From assembly GCA_905193725.1 (NCBI GenBank), contig CAJJPW010000005.1, forward strand, positions 1 to 29,763: DNA of 29,763 bases, read 5' to 3'. The stretch comes from an uncultured Eubacteriales bacterium (GTDB lineage Bacteria; Bacillota; Clostridia; Christensenellales; Christensenellaceae). A model generated the notes under the pieces. That model saw only the letters and a program-made list of their open reading frames with translations, did no database searches and had not been told where the DNA came from. How positions within the stretch are numbered: position 1 is the stretch's first letter; the number at the start of each line of letters is the position of its first letter. Shown here one piece after another: positions 20,967 through 29,492 of the stretch. Both the position numbers and the translations under genes were made by a program.

Positions 20967-21809
20967 ATGATGGCAAATATTCTCGTAGTTGGCCTGGGGC
21001 TCATCGGCGGTTCGATGGCCAAGGCAATCAAAACCAAGACCTCTCATCACGTAATCGGGATGGATATTTCCTCCCAAGTAGTCCAGCAGGCACTGGAAGA
21101 GGGCAGTATCGATGCCTCCTTTTCGCCAGACCAGGCAGGCGCTGTGCAAGTGGTGCTGGTATCCCTCTATCCCAAACAATCCGTGGATTTTGTAAAAGAG
21201 CATATTGGGCTGTTTTCTCCTCAGACGTTGATCGTGGATTTGTGCGGCATTAAACAGTACGTCTGTAGCCAATTAGATCCTATCTGTCAGAAGCACGGCC
21301 TTTTCTATATCGGTGGGCACCCCATGGCAGGTCGGGAGTTCTCTGGCTACCAGTATTCCCTGGCCACACTCTTTGAGGGAGCTAGCATGATCTTGACCCC
21401 TGGCAGTTGGATTCCAGAGCAGGTGATCTCCCAAGCGAGGGAACTCTTCCTCTCTCTGGGTTTTGGGAAAGTGGTGCAGACTTCCCCCAAAAACCACGAT
21501 AAGATGATCGCCTTTACCTCTCAGCTAGCCCATGTGGTGTCCAACGCCTACATCAAAAGCCCCGAGGCGGATCAGCATGTGGGCTACAGCGCAGGGAGTT
21601 ATAAAGACCTCACCCGGGTTGCCAAGCTCAACGAGGACATGTGGACGGATTTATTTTTGCTCAACAAAGGGCCTCTGCTCTCTGAAATAGAAAACCTGAT
21701 TTTGCATCTTTCCCAGTACCGAGATGCCTTAGAGGCGGAGGATGCTCAGGGTTTAAAATCTCTCTTGCGAGATGGGCGCTTGCGCAAGGAGAAGATCGAC
21801 AACATTTAA
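20967..21809 (+). CDS. tyrA: Prephenate dehydrogenase
   Basis: A 280-residue NAD-dependent enzyme that turns prephenate into 4-hydroxyphenylpyruvate for tyrosine synthesis. The nucleotide-binding motif GLGLIGGSMAKA is at residues 9-20. Active-site signatures GGHPMAGREFSG and the central histidine-containing HDKMIAFTSQLAHVVSNAY are intact, as is the C-terminal SYKDLTRVAKLNEDMWTDLFLLN. It lacks the C-terminal ACT domain found in many Bacillus TyrA, so tyrosine feedback may be absent or different. Two adjacent ATGs are possible starts. It stands alone: no other shikimate or aromatic gene is in view. Confidence 0.93.
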   Translation: MMANILVVGLGLIGGSMAKAIKTKTSHHVIGMDISSQVVQQALEEGSIDASFSPDQAGAVQVVLVSLYPKQSVDFVKEHIGLFSPQTLIVDLCGIKQYVCSQLDPICQKHGLFYIGGHPMAGREFSGYQYSLATLFEGASMILTPGSWIPEQVISQARELFLSLGFGKVVQTSPKNHDKMIAFTSQLAHVVSNAYIKSPEADQHVGYSAGSYKDLTRVAKLNEDMWTDLFLLNKGPLLSEIENLILHLSQYRDALEAEDAQGLKSLLRDGRLRKEKIDNI

Positions 21810-21852
21810 CCTGGGAAATCCCATTTGAAACGAAGTGCTAACGGAAAGATAA

Positions 21853-21876
21853 AAGGCTCGCTGCGTGGCGGGCCTT
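21853..21876. terminator. Hairpin between convergent tyrA and ATPase genes
   Basis: AAGGC-x-CGC and GCG-x-GCCTT arms with a 6-nt loop. On the minus strand the stem runs into TTTTATCTT, on the plus strand into a looser T-rich tract, so it can serve both genes, better for the minus strand. Confidence 0.7.
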
Positions 21877-21904
21877 CTGCGTTTCCTTTTTATGCATATA
21901 AACT

Positions 21905-22594
21905 TTAGATGGTATCGTCTTGCCAAGCAGGACGCATATAAATGTGTAGTGGCAGCAAACGCTCTGCCCGCTCCCCCAGCCTTTCCCGCAAGGGGCCAAG
22001 CAGGTCTTCTCTCACCCCGATGTACTTGACGGGCACTCCCTCCAGCTCTGCCACCTGATCCACCATTTCCATGGACTCTAAGATGTTATCTATTTCCGTC
22101 TCGTTGGCCAAATTGGTGTTGTTGATCAGCCCACTGACCGGTAGACGCGCCTTGTGGCTGATGAGATAGATCATCTCTCGAATGCTGTCGATGTCGTTTT
22201 GCAGCGGCCGGAGAGAGTTGATCACAAAGTAAAACGCCGTCTCGTCCTCATGGAGTGCAAACTGCTTTTTGAACACGCCAATGGCCGAAGCTCCTACCGG
22301 GTCTCCTCCCGCGTCAAAGATCACAATGTCGTAATCCCCATCAAATGCCGCGGCGATATCCGGCGGCAAAGAGGGCACGTCCACTGCCGTATTGGCAAAG
22401 CAGGGCTTGATTACTTCAATGCCTAAACTTTTCAGCATTTGCTCGTGCTCTGACGACCGAAAATAGGGATTGACGATATCTAGATCAATCATCAGCACCT
22501 TTTTCCCCTCCTTGGCACAATTCACCGCCAAATTCAGGGAGATCTCTGTCTTACCGCTGCCATAATTGCCAGCTAATACAGTATATTTTTTCAT
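21905..22594 (-). CDS. P-loop ATPase, MinD/ParA-like
   Basis: A 229-residue cytoplasmic NTPase. Walker A GNYGSGKT is at residues 9-16, LMIDLDIVNPYFR follows at about residue 34, and VIFDAGGDPVGA near residue 95 is the switch/Walker B region. It resembles the SIMIBI class (MinD, ParA, NifH, Mrp), but the signature lysine of KGG-type deviant Walker A is replaced by asparagine, so it may not form the classical sandwich dimer. The gene lies 9 nt after a Cys-rich ferredoxin gene. Such ferredoxin/ATPase pairs suggest a redox or Fe-S role; the actual function is unknown. Confidence 0.8.
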   Translation of the reverse strand: MKKYTVLAGNYGSGKTEISLNLAVNCAKEGKKVLMIDLDIVNPYFRSSEHEQMLKSLGIEVIKPCFANTAVDVPSLPPDIAAAFDGDYDIVIFDAGGDPVGASAIGVFKKQFALHEDETAFYFVINSLRPLQNDIDSIREMIYLISHKARLPVSGLINNTNLANETEIDNILESMEMVDQVAELEGVPVKYIGVREDLLGPLRERLGERAERLLPLHIYMRPAWQDDTI

Positions 22595-22603
22595 CTGTTC
22601 TCC

Positions 22604-22885
22604 TCACCTCTCCAGTTGCTCTTTTGCCGCCTCGCAGGAAGCAACGCATTCCCGGTCACATCCGCTGCAATTCCCGCCACATCCTGCTGCCTGCTCATAG
22701 TAAATGGTAACTGCATAGTGTGGACAAATGAGCTCACAGGCGCGGCATTTTGTAAAGCATTTTTCCTGATCAATTTGATAGTATTCTCCACTTTTATGGA
22801 GAGCATCAAATTTGCACACGGCTGTGCATTTATCGCATTTCTTGCACTTTCCGTAGTCGATTAAAACTAGCTTTTGAAATCCCAT
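22604..22885 (-). CDS. Cys-rich ferredoxin-like protein with C-terminal cysteine cluster
   Basis: A 93-residue protein with 13 cysteines. C14, C17, C20 and C24 (CKKCDKCTAVC) form one ferredoxin motif; C43, C47, C50 and C54 (CFTKCRACELICPH) form a second with unusual C-x3-C-x2-C spacing. After a linker comes C69, C73, C76, C80 and C84 (CGGNCSGCDRECVASC), a third cluster that standard ferredoxins lack. It likely carries two [4Fe-4S] centres plus an extra metal or redox site. It is 25 nt downstream of the COG2509-type flavoprotein and 9 nt upstream of the ATPase, so the three probably work together. Not a subunit of the oxidoreductase operon. Confidence 0.82.
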   Translation of the reverse strand: MGFQKLVLIDYGKCKKCDKCTAVCKFDALHKSGEYYQIDQEKCFTKCRACELICPHYAVTIYYEQAAGCGGNCSGCDRECVASCEAAKEQLER

Positions 22886-22910
22886 AGGATCTTTTCCCTT
22901 CCTATCGTCA

Positions 22911-24515
22911 TTATTCTATATGCTTGGGGCAGGCAAACTGGATGATCAATTCCCTTGCCACCTTCCAGCCGTCCACTGCCGCAGATACGATCCCTCCAGC
23001 GTAGCCAGCTCCCTCTCCGGCGGGATAGATGCCGCAAATATTTGAGGCAAAGGACTCGTCCCGCATCAATCTCACCGGACTGGATGTGCGGGTTTCAATT
23101 CCCGTAAGCACTGCGTCCGGCTGAGCAAATCCCCGAATTTTTTGATCAAAGGCAATGAGTCCCTTTTGAATGCCATCGCTTACAAAGTCCGGCAAGCATT
23201 GGTGCAGCTCTGCTGGGACCACATAGGGCTGATAGCTGGGTTTTATTGTACCAAATTTCTGCGTCTTTTGGAAGTGGAGAAAATCTCCAACTCGCTGCGC
23301 TGGCGCCGCCATACTGCCAGACAGCCCAAAGCACAGTCTTTCATACTGCTGTTGGAGAGCAATTCCCCCTAGGGGATGAGCAGGCATATCCTCCGTGCCC
23401 ACACTCACTACCACAGCACTGTTGGAGTTTTGGGCATCCCTCCTGTAGTAGCTCATCCCATTCACCGCCAAATGTCCTGGTTCTGTGGCAGAGCACACCA
23501 CCTCTCCTCCCGGGCACATGCAAAAGGTGTACACCCCTCTATCGCCCTGTTGTGCCGAAAGATGGTATTCCGCTGCGCCCAGTCTAGGATGGCCGGCGAA
23601 TTCCCCCAGTTGGCTTTTATCGATAAACTCCCGCTCATGTTCGATGCGAAGGCCAATGGCAAAGGGCTTTCTCTCCATCAACAATCCCTTTTGGTGAAGC
23701 ATGGCAAAGGTATCTCTGGCGCTGTGGCCCACAGCCAGGACCAAGGCGTTGGTGTCCACCCTCTCTTGTCCGTCCGGAGAAGTGAGTACCGCTCCTGTGA
23801 GTTGTCCATCTGCCACACAAATGTCTGTGAGTTTTGTGTTGTAGCGAATTTCCGCCCCCATCTCTTTCAGTTTCTGTGCCATGTTATGTACGGTTTTGCG
23901 GATGTTCTCCGTACCCATATGGGGTTTTGCCATGGTGAGGATCTCCTCCGGCCCTCCAAATTCATGGAGCAGCCCTAGCACGGTATTGACCCTCGGGTCT
24001 TTGATGCGAGTAGTCAATTTTCCGTCCGAAAAAGCACCTGCACCGCCCAGCCCAAAGCACACGTTGTTTTCTGGATCCAGCATCCCCGTACTTTGCAGCG
24101 TTTCAAAGGCATTTATGCGCCCTTCCATATCCTGGCCTCTCTCTATGAGCAGCGGCCGGTATCCGTACAGAGTCAACAAGTAGCCACAAAAGAGCCCACA
24201 CGGGCCCAGGCCCACCACTACCACACGTCCTTTTAGATCACAGTTGCCCGGTGTGAGCGGCTCTTCTTTCCATTCACTGTAGCACTGTGCGCCTCTCTTC
24301 TTTGCTCTGGCAATGGCGTAAGGATTCTCTATTCTAGCAACCAACGTATATTGAAAAAAGATATCACTTTTTTTCCGGGCATCCAGAGACTGACGTACCA
24401 CCCGCAATGAGACAATATCTCCCTGTCCAATACCCAACTTTTTAGCTACTTGTTTTTTTAACACATCCTCTTGCTCCCGGATATGTTGTTTGATATTTTG
24501 CAAAATAAATTCCAT
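22911..24515 (-). CDS. FAD-dependent oxidoreductase (COG2509 type)
   Basis: A 534-residue flavoprotein. The N-terminal 90 residues form a small alpha/beta domain (QVAKKLGIGQGDIVSLRVVRQSLDARKKSDIFFQYTL). Then comes the Rossmann FAD motif VVVVGLGPCGLFCGYLLTLYGYRPLLIERG near residue 98. GLGGAGAFSDGKLTTRIKDPR and the closing IYPAGEGAGYAGGIVSAAVDGWKVA are typical of this uncharacterised dehydrogenase family. The substrate is unknown. In many Clostridia it is encoded between ybbR and glmM; here glmM is absent and ferredoxin and ATPase genes follow. A terminator lies just before it. Confidence 0.9.
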   Translation of the reverse strand: MEFILQNIKQHIREQEDVLKKQVAKKLGIGQGDIVSLRVVRQSLDARKKSDIFFQYTLVARIENPYAIARAKKRGAQCYSEWKEEPLTPGNCDLKGRVVVVGLGPCGLFCGYLLTLYGYRPLLIERGQDMEGRINAFETLQSTGMLDPENNVCFGLGGAGAFSDGKLTTRIKDPRVNTVLGLLHEFGGPEEILTMAKPHMGTENIRKTVHNMAQKLKEMGAEIRYNTKLTDICVADGQLTGAVLTSPDGQERVDTNALVLAVGHSARDTFAMLHQKGLLMERKPFAIGLRIEHEREFIDKSQLGEFAGHPRLGAAEYHLSAQQGDRGVYTFCMCPGGEVVCSATEPGHLAVNGMSYYRRDAQNSNSAVVVSVGTEDMPAHPLGGIALQQQYERLCFGLSGSMAAPAQRVGDFLHFQKTQKFGTIKPSYQPYVVPAELHQCLPDFVSDGIQKGLIAFDQKIRGFAQPDAVLTGIETRTSSPVRLMRDESFASNICGIYPAGEGAGYAGGIVSAAVDGWKVARELIIQFACPKHIE

Positions 24516-24532
24516 GTTCTGCTTCTCCGTAT

Positions 24533-24564
24533 AAAAAACAAGGCGGGCTGCTTTCTTCCCGCCT
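24533..24564 (-). terminator. Terminator between cdaR and the flavoprotein gene
   Basis: AGGCGGG pairs with CCCGCCT around a 10-nt loop, followed by TG and T6 on the minus strand. It is 16 nt past the cdaR stop region and its T-run ends about 18 nt before the flavoprotein start codon, leaving no room for a separate promoter after it. Confidence 0.82.
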
Positions 24565-24579
24565 CATTCATCTTATTTG

Positions 24580-25839
24580 TCAACTGATCACTACCGTGAC
24601 GTACTCAGTGCTGAGCTTTATATTCTCCTCATTAATGAGACCGTTTCCTTCAACGCCCAATTTCACCTTATGCGTTCCTTTTCCCAGCCCATCTACATCC
24701 ACATAGACGTCAAAATCGCTCTTATTCATTTGCTCTAGTGTATTCACACCTGCGGTAATCGCTACATCCACTGTTTCAGGAGTTACCTCTACCGTGGTGC
24801 CACTGGTCCGATTCACTACAGAAATCTGTTTATCCGCAATGGTCTCAGTTCGCTGGATTTGGTCTATATTTACTACCACTTCCACTTCACTAACGCCGCC
24901 AATGATAGTAATCCCCTCTATTTGTCTGAGCTGCACCGTCTCAATCACGTTAGAATCCTTGCCCTCCACATTAATGGTCTCTGCATCAATGGAAGTGATT
25001 TGATCTAGCAGTTCTTGGGCACCTGCAATCTCCACACTGGAAGGCGTTACCGTAATGCTCTTCACCTCATAGCCAGTTTTCAGTTGATCCGTCCCAATCA
25101 CCAGATTAGACGTGTTGATAGGCACCGTCTTTTTGGGCAATACTTCCATGCGCACAATCACAGACATAGCCTCGATTCCCGTCTCTTGCTGGTCAATCAC
25201 GCTGCCATCTTCTGCCATTAGCACTGGGCGGTAGCTCTGATTGATGCTCTGGGTAATATCCGGGCCACTGAGCTGCACAGTTGCCTTTGCTACTTTTTCC
25301 ACTTCACTTTGCGCACCGCTGACTTGTATTACATCAGGAGCGAGGGTAGGCTCTCCCAAATATAGATTCGAGTCCACGTCTCCTATAATCTCATACTCCA
25401 CCGGCACGCTTTTAGCGAGCAAAGTATCCGTCTCTACCCGTACAGTGCTCGGAGAAATCTCCATATCGCTCACCAAGCCAAAGGTGGAATAGGCACTCAC
25501 CTCCAGCTCATGGCTGCCGGCGCTGGTGATCTTGGAGAGGTCCACTGTGGCCTTTAGCGTCTCGTTTGAGACATTTTGCAGTTCACTTCTCTGAGCCGAT
25601 ACGCGGACACTTACTGTTTCCAGCAGACTATCTAAATTGCCCACTACGGCAAAACCATTTTCCTCTAACTCCTGTACGCCTGTGAAAGTCACCTCCACAT
25701 TATTGACCGTCTTTTCTCTCACAGGGTTGGTCTCTACCATCACATAACTCCACAAAATCACTGCAAAGAGCACTGAGACAATTTTGAGCATTAAATTTTT
25801 TCGAAATGAATTTTTAATAAATGTCCAAATTTTTCTCAT
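24580..25839 (-). CDS. cdaR: CdaA regulatory protein CdaR (YbbR)
   Basis: A 419-residue protein with one N-terminal membrane segment at about residues 17-36 (LMLKIVSVLFAVILWSYVMVE) and four extracytoplasmic YbbR repeats (each about 80 residues, of the type VP(V/I)...G....GY....V...P..V.V.G). It binds and tunes the diadenylate cyclase CdaA at the membrane. The start overlaps the cdaA stop by 4 bases (ATGA), so translation is coupled. It is followed by a terminator. Confidence 0.94.
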   Translation of the reverse strand: MRKIWTFIKNSFRKNLMLKIVSVLFAVILWSYVMVETNPVREKTVNNVEVTFTGVQELEENGFAVVGNLDSLLETVSVRVSAQRSELQNVSNETLKATVDLSKITSAGSHELEVSAYSTFGLVSDMEISPSTVRVETDTLLAKSVPVEYEIIGDVDSNLYLGEPTLAPDVIQVSGAQSEVEKVAKATVQLSGPDITQSINQSYRPVLMAEDGSVIDQQETGIEAMSVIVRMEVLPKKTVPINTSNLVIGTDQLKTGYEVKSITVTPSSVEIAGAQELLDQITSIDAETINVEGKDSNVIETVQLRQIEGITIIGGVSEVEVVVNIDQIQRTETIADKQISVVNRTSGTTVEVTPETVDVAITAGVNTLEQMNKSDFDVYVDVDGLGKGTHKVKLGVEGNGLINEENIKLSTEYVTVVIS

Positions 25840-26672
25840 TTCACCGCTCCTTTGCTTTTTTGGCGGGCTCCTTTTGTCTTCTGCCGGGTAATGAGCACAT
25901 CCTCCAAAATTTCTCTCAATTCAGCGGAGTCCAAATATCTGGTAAGTCTTCCCTCTTTGGCCATGGAAATCACGCCGGTCTCCTCTGATACCAAAATGGT
26001 AATGCAATCCGACACTTCCGAGATGCCAATTCCAGCCCGATGGCGCGTTCCCAGCTCCGAGGGCAAGTTTTTGTTGTCGCTCAATGGCAAAAAACATCCT
26101 GCCGCCACAATCACATCATCGTGAATGATCATAGCGCCGTCGTGCAGCGGTGTGTTGGGGAAAAAGATGTTCTCAATCAGCTCGCTGGAGATTGCCGCAT
26201 TTAGAATCGTTCCACTCTCTATCACATCTCCCAGCGCTGTCTTCCGTTCAAATACGATGAGCGCCCCAATCTTATGTTTGGACAAATTTAAAACAGATTT
26301 AATGATCTCCTCTATCACATCCGAAAGGGTTTCCGTAGGGGTATGGTTAAAGGCGATATCGAAGATCTTTCCCCTTCCAATTTTTTCTAAAGCTCTTCTG
26401 ATCTCCGGCTGGAATACGATAACCAGTAGCACTGCACCAGCATTGATGATGTAATTGAGTACCCAACTCATGGTCTGCAATTGCAAGTATTCACAGATAC
26501 GGGCGACGATAATGATAATGCCCAAGCCTTTGATTACCTGCATTGCCCTCGTCTTTTTGGTGAATTTAAGCAAGCTGTAGATAATAATGGCCACCAAGGC
26601 CATATCCAATATATCTACAACAAAGTCAAAGCTGGCAAAACTGTTTTTGATGGTATCAATCAGTTGTGTCAT
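25836..26672 (-). CDS. cdaA: Diadenylate cyclase CdaA
   Basis: A 278-residue membrane enzyme making the second messenger c-di-AMP from two ATP. Three membrane helices span residues 15-90. The DisA_N-type catalytic domain follows with the DGA motif at residues 178-180 (PLHDGAMII) and RHR at 210-212 (GTRHRAGIG). c-di-AMP controls potassium and osmotic balance in Firmicutes. The cdaA-cdaR pair is standard; glmM, usually third, is not in this cluster. A possible promoter (TTGTAA, 16 bp, TATAAG) lies at 26689-26716 but would leave only about 10 nt of leader. Confidence 0.96.
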   Translation of the reverse strand: MTQLIDTIKNSFASFDFVVDILDMALVAIIIYSLLKFTKKTRAMQVIKGLGIIIIVARICEYLQLQTMSWVLNYIINAGAVLLVIVFQPEIRRALEKIGRGKIFDIAFNHTPTETLSDVIEEIIKSVLNLSKHKIGALIVFERKTALGDVIESGTILNAAISSELIENIFFPNTPLHDGAMIIHDDVIVAAGCFLPLSDNKNLPSELGTRHRAGIGISEVSDCITILVSEETGVISMAKEGRLTRYLDSAELREILEDVLITRQKTKGARQKSKGAVK

Positions 26673-26779
26673 CTCTATACCTACCTAACTTATAGCGTTA
26701 ATGTCCTTCATTACAATAATCCAACTTTATGAACAGGCCATGAATATTTCATATCTTCCCTGAAAACATCAATTCGCAT

Positions 26780-27250
26780 TTATCTATTACGGAACTCCTC
26801 TAAGCTATCTAAAATCAGCTGGTGATCTAGATGGGAGGGGAGACCGGAGACGGTTATCGTGCCCACAATCCCCACATTTTTAATGGCCAAGGGAAAGCTC
26901 CCGCCGCTGGCCCGATATACCAATGGATCTACACACCGGTCTTTGACCATGTCCTTTTGATTTTCCTCTAGCCAGTATTCCATATAAAGTGAGCTGGAGT
27001 GGAAAAAATTTACTACTTTGCTCTTTCCTTGAATCCATGCATCGTTGTCCGGTGCCGCTTCATCAAAGGAATAGTGGAACATCTGCTGTCCGTTTCTGGT
27101 GATATCTATAGCCACTGGCGCCTTTTCACTCTTGGCTTTCTCTATTAAAATGAGGCCCAATTGCAAGGCGTCCTCACAGGTAAAACGATCCAATTCGTAT
27201 TCCTTCTCTTGCTTTTTGAGCTCTTCTAAGCTGTATCTTACGTCCTTCAT
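26780..27250 (-). CDS. UPF0303 / heme-degrading domain protein
   Basis: A 156-residue protein of the UPF0303 group (YBR137w-like, with the GlcG/HbpS fold). Visible family traits are APVAIDITRNGQQMFHYSFDEAAPDN, KVVNFFHSSSLYMEYWL and YRASGGSFPLAIKNVGIVGTITVSGLPSHLDHQLI. HbpS relatives bind or degrade heme, but this group has no firm function; tetrapyrrole or cofactor binding is an inference. It has an AAGGAG site before the ATG and is flanked by cdaA and glyS units. Confidence 0.82.
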   Translation of the reverse strand: MKDVRYSLEELKKQEKEYELDRFTCEDALQLGLILIEKAKSEKAPVAIDITRNGQQMFHYSFDEAAPDNDAWIQGKSKVVNFFHSSSLYMEYWLEENQKDMVKDRCVDPLVYRASGGSFPLAIKNVGIVGTITVSGLPSHLDHQLILDSLEEFRNR

Positions 27251-27370
27251 GTTTCATTTCTCCTTTTTTATTCCTTTTCATCATACCATATTTTCCCCTA
27301 TAAAAAAAGTTTTTTATGGGATATGAGTCTGATCTTTGGAGGATTTTACAGCGATGTTCCCTTTAAATAC

Positions 27371-27412
27371 TTCTAGAAAAAAAGAGAGGCAAGCCTCTCT
27401 TTTTTTCTAGAA
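27371..27412. terminator. Terminator at the end of glyS
   Basis: A perfect palindrome of two 20-bp arms around AA, including AAAAAAAGAGAGGC and GCCTCTCTTTTTTT. It overlaps the glyS stop codon and works in both directions. Confidence 0.92.
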
Positions 27413-28795
27413 TGTAATTTTATCTTCTAAGAACTTTTCCAGCTGGTCAATGCCAATTCTCACCTGCTCCATAGTGTCTCTATCCCTCACGGTTACGCAG
27501 TTATCTTCCAACGTGTCAAAGTCTATGGTAATGCAGTATGGTGTGCCAATTTCGTCTTGACGACGGTACCGCTTGCCGATACTGCCTGTCACGTCAAAGT
27601 CGATATTGTATTTTTTCAGCAGAGGCAGATAGATTTCATTGGCTTTATCCACTAGCTTCTTCTGTAATGGCAGCACTGCTGCCTTAAAGGGTGCCAGCGC
27701 CGGATGCAAGTGCATTACGATACGGGTCTCGCCATTTTCTAGCACCTCTTCATCGTATGCCTCACACAGGAAAGCCAACGCTACACGGTCAGCCCCCAAG
27801 GAGGGCTCAATGCAGTATGGGACGTATTTTTCGTTGGTGATAGGATCTTGATACACCATACTCTCGCCAGAGTGATTCATATGCTGGGTCAGGTCAAAAT
27901 CCGTCCGGTTGGCAATGCCCCACAGTTCTCCCCAGCCAAAGGGGAATAGGAACTCAATGTCGGTCGTAGCGTCGGAGTAGTGAGAGAGCTCCTCTTGGCT
28001 ATGGTCTCTCAGCTTCATATGCTCCTCTTGCATGCCCAGGGAGCGCAGCCAGTTGGCACAGGTGTCCTTCCAGTAGCCAAACCACTTAGGTGCCTCCTGT
28101 GGCGCGCAGAAAAACTCCAGTTCCATCTGCTCAAATTCCCGTGTGCGGAAGGTGAAATTTCCCGGGGTGATCTCATTGCGGAAGGATTTGCCGATCTGCC
28201 CAATGCCCATGGGCATTTTTCTCCTAGTGGAGCGCAATACGTTTTTAAAGTTGACAAAGATGCCCTGCGCCGTCTCCGGCCGCAAAAATATCTCCGAGGC
28301 GGTGTCCTCATTGACCCCTTGGAAGGTCTTAAACATCAAATTAAACTGCCGAATGGGCGTAAAATTGTGAGAGCCACAGGTGGGGCATGGGATGTGCTCG
28401 GTAATAAAGGCATGCATCTGCTCGTTGGTCATCCCAGCTGGGTCGATGTTTTCCCCATGCTCATAGGCATAATCCTCAATCAATTTGTCGGCGCGAAACC
28501 GCTCTTTACACTCCTTGCAGTCCATCAGCGGGTCGTTAAACCCTCCTACGTGGCCGGACGCCACCCAAGTCTCTGGGTTCATCAGAATGGCACAGTCCAA
28601 CCCCACATTATAGGGACATTCCGTCACGAACTTCTGCCACCACGCCTTTTTCACATTGTTTTTAAACTCCACCCCTAGTGGGCCGTAATCCCAAGTATTT
28701 GCCAGGCCGCCGTATATTTCCGATCCGGGAAATACAAATCCTCTATTTTTGCAAAGGCCTACAATTTTGTCCATCGTCTTTTGGGAATGCTCCAT
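27407..28795 (-). CDS. glyS: Glycyl-tRNA synthetase (single-chain, alpha2)
   Basis: A 462-residue class II synthetase of the homodimeric type found in Firmicutes, archaea and eukaryotes, distinct from the alpha2beta2 enzyme. The start of the core is [27 protein letters not shown]. Motif 2 is [25 protein letters not shown] and motif 3 lies in [16 protein letters not shown] Cys4 zinc site is seen in [12 protein letters not shown] and CPTCGSHNF. The ATG at 28795 has AAAGGAGG about 11 nt upstream; a further ATG at 28840 lacks a ribosome site. A glycine-type T-box leader controls it. Often named glyS or glyQS in this group. Confidence 0.96.
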   Translation of the reverse strand: MEHSQKTMDKIVGLCKNRGFVFPGSEIYGGLANTWDYGPLGVEFKNNVKKAWWQKFVTECPYNVGLDCAILMNPETWVASGHVGGFNDPLMDCKECKERFRADKLIEDYAYEHGENIDPAGMTNEQMHAFITEHIPCPTCGSHNFTPIRQFNLMFKTFQGVNEDTASEIFLRPETAQGIFVNFKNVLRSTRRKMPMGIGQIGKSFRNEITPGNFTFRTREFEQMELEFFCAPQEAPKWFGYWKDTCANWLRSLGMQEEHMKLRDHSQEELSHYSDATTDIEFLFPFGWGELWGIANRTDFDLTQHMNHSGESMVYQDPITNEKYVPYCIEPSLGADRVALAFLCEAYDEEVLENGETRIVMHLHPALAPFKAAVLPLQKKLVDKANEIYLPLLKKYNIDFDVTGSIGKRYRRQDEIGTPYCITIDFDTLEDNCVTVRDRDTMEQVRIGIDQLEKFLEDKITF

Positions 28796-28958
28796 TTCTA
28801 CATCTTCCTCCTTTATCATTCCACTTTGCTTGTCGTCCATATTTTATTTGTATGGAAGGTTTTGCGTGGCAAAATCTCCTATTAGAGTTTCATCCAAGGG
28901 GCGGATACTCCCGCCCTTTGCTCTTGGGTGATATCCTTTCCCATATTGCGTGATAGAT

Positions 28959-29168
28959 AAAAAGACCTTCTCATCCCTCACCCAAGGGACGAAAGGTCAG
29001 TTTCCGCGGTTCCACCCTTATTGACACCAAAAGGTGCCCTCTTTTTTCATGCGCCTGCTCTCATAGGTTGCCCCGCTTGATAGGCCGCCATAGTTTGCAC
29101 CACCCACTATGTCTCTTCACTGCTCATCTATCCAGCTCGTTCCTCAGGCGTTTTATGCTATATTCAAC
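28959..29168 (-). promoter_or_regulatory. T-box leader (glycine) of glyS
   Basis: A tRNA-sensing leader of about 210 nt. The T-box core GGGTGGAACCGCGG is at 29004-29017. The terminator hairpin at 28959-28998 (GACCTT with AAGGTC, then TTTTT) follows. GGC triplets at 29084-29089 in the Stem I region are fitting glycine specifiers, although I did not fold the RNA. It ends about 160 nt before the glyS start, leaving an unexplained stretch of 28796-28958 without further motifs. Confidence 0.9.
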
Positions 29169-29174
29169 GATAAC

Positions 29175-29202
29175 ATCATACCAAAATTATCTATTTTGTC
29201 AA
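29175..29202 (-). promoter_or_regulatory. glyS promoter
   Basis: TTGACA (29197-29202), 16-bp spacer and TATGAT (29175-29180) on the minus strand. The -35 overlaps the stop codon of the PQ-loop gene upstream. Confidence 0.72.
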
Positions 29203-29492
29203 GAGGTTTGCTCTGTCTCTTGTTCTCTTTGGCGGTCCAGCCTGGTATTTCTAAAGTAGAGCACCAAATCTGCCCCTACCATCAGCAAGTTAATCACGTA
29301 AAACACCAAGACATAGTTCACGTTTTCTCCAATGATTTTGGCTAATATGCCAAAGACATATCCCAACTCGATGATACATAAAAAGCTCAGGCTCTTGCCC
29401 TTGGCGCTTCTCGCTCGATAGGATTTGATGATAGAAGCCGGCCAAGCAAAGCCAAAGCTAATTACCATGAGCATCTCTAAGATTTCTGCCAT
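29199..29492 (-). CDS. PQ-loop-type small membrane protein
   Basis: A 97-residue protein with three hydrophobic segments (about residues 5-20, 36-55 and 57-80) and a charged C-terminal tail. The stretch FGFAWPASIIKSYRARSAKGKSLSFLCIIELGY matches the PQ-loop/SemiSWEET pattern, with WPASI at the PQ position and KSLS after it. SemiSWEETs are half-transporters that dimerise to move small solutes; this family's substrate is unknown. GAGGTG precedes the ATG by 7 nt. It is the first gene in the window on this side and no other gene is seen near it. Confidence 0.75.
   Translation of the reverse strand: MAEILEMLMVISFGFAWPASIIKSYRARSAKGKSLSFLCIIELGYVFGILAKIIGENVNYVLVFYVINLLMVGADLVLYFRNTRLDRQREQETEQTS

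Noticed and set aside
23376..23978. Plus-strand frame of 200 residues opposite the flavoprotein
   Set aside because: Antisense shadow; no ribosome site and no recognisable domain.
27980..28678. Plus-strand frame of 232 residues opposite glyS
   Set aside because: Antisense shadow of glycyl-tRNA synthetase, which has all class II motifs.
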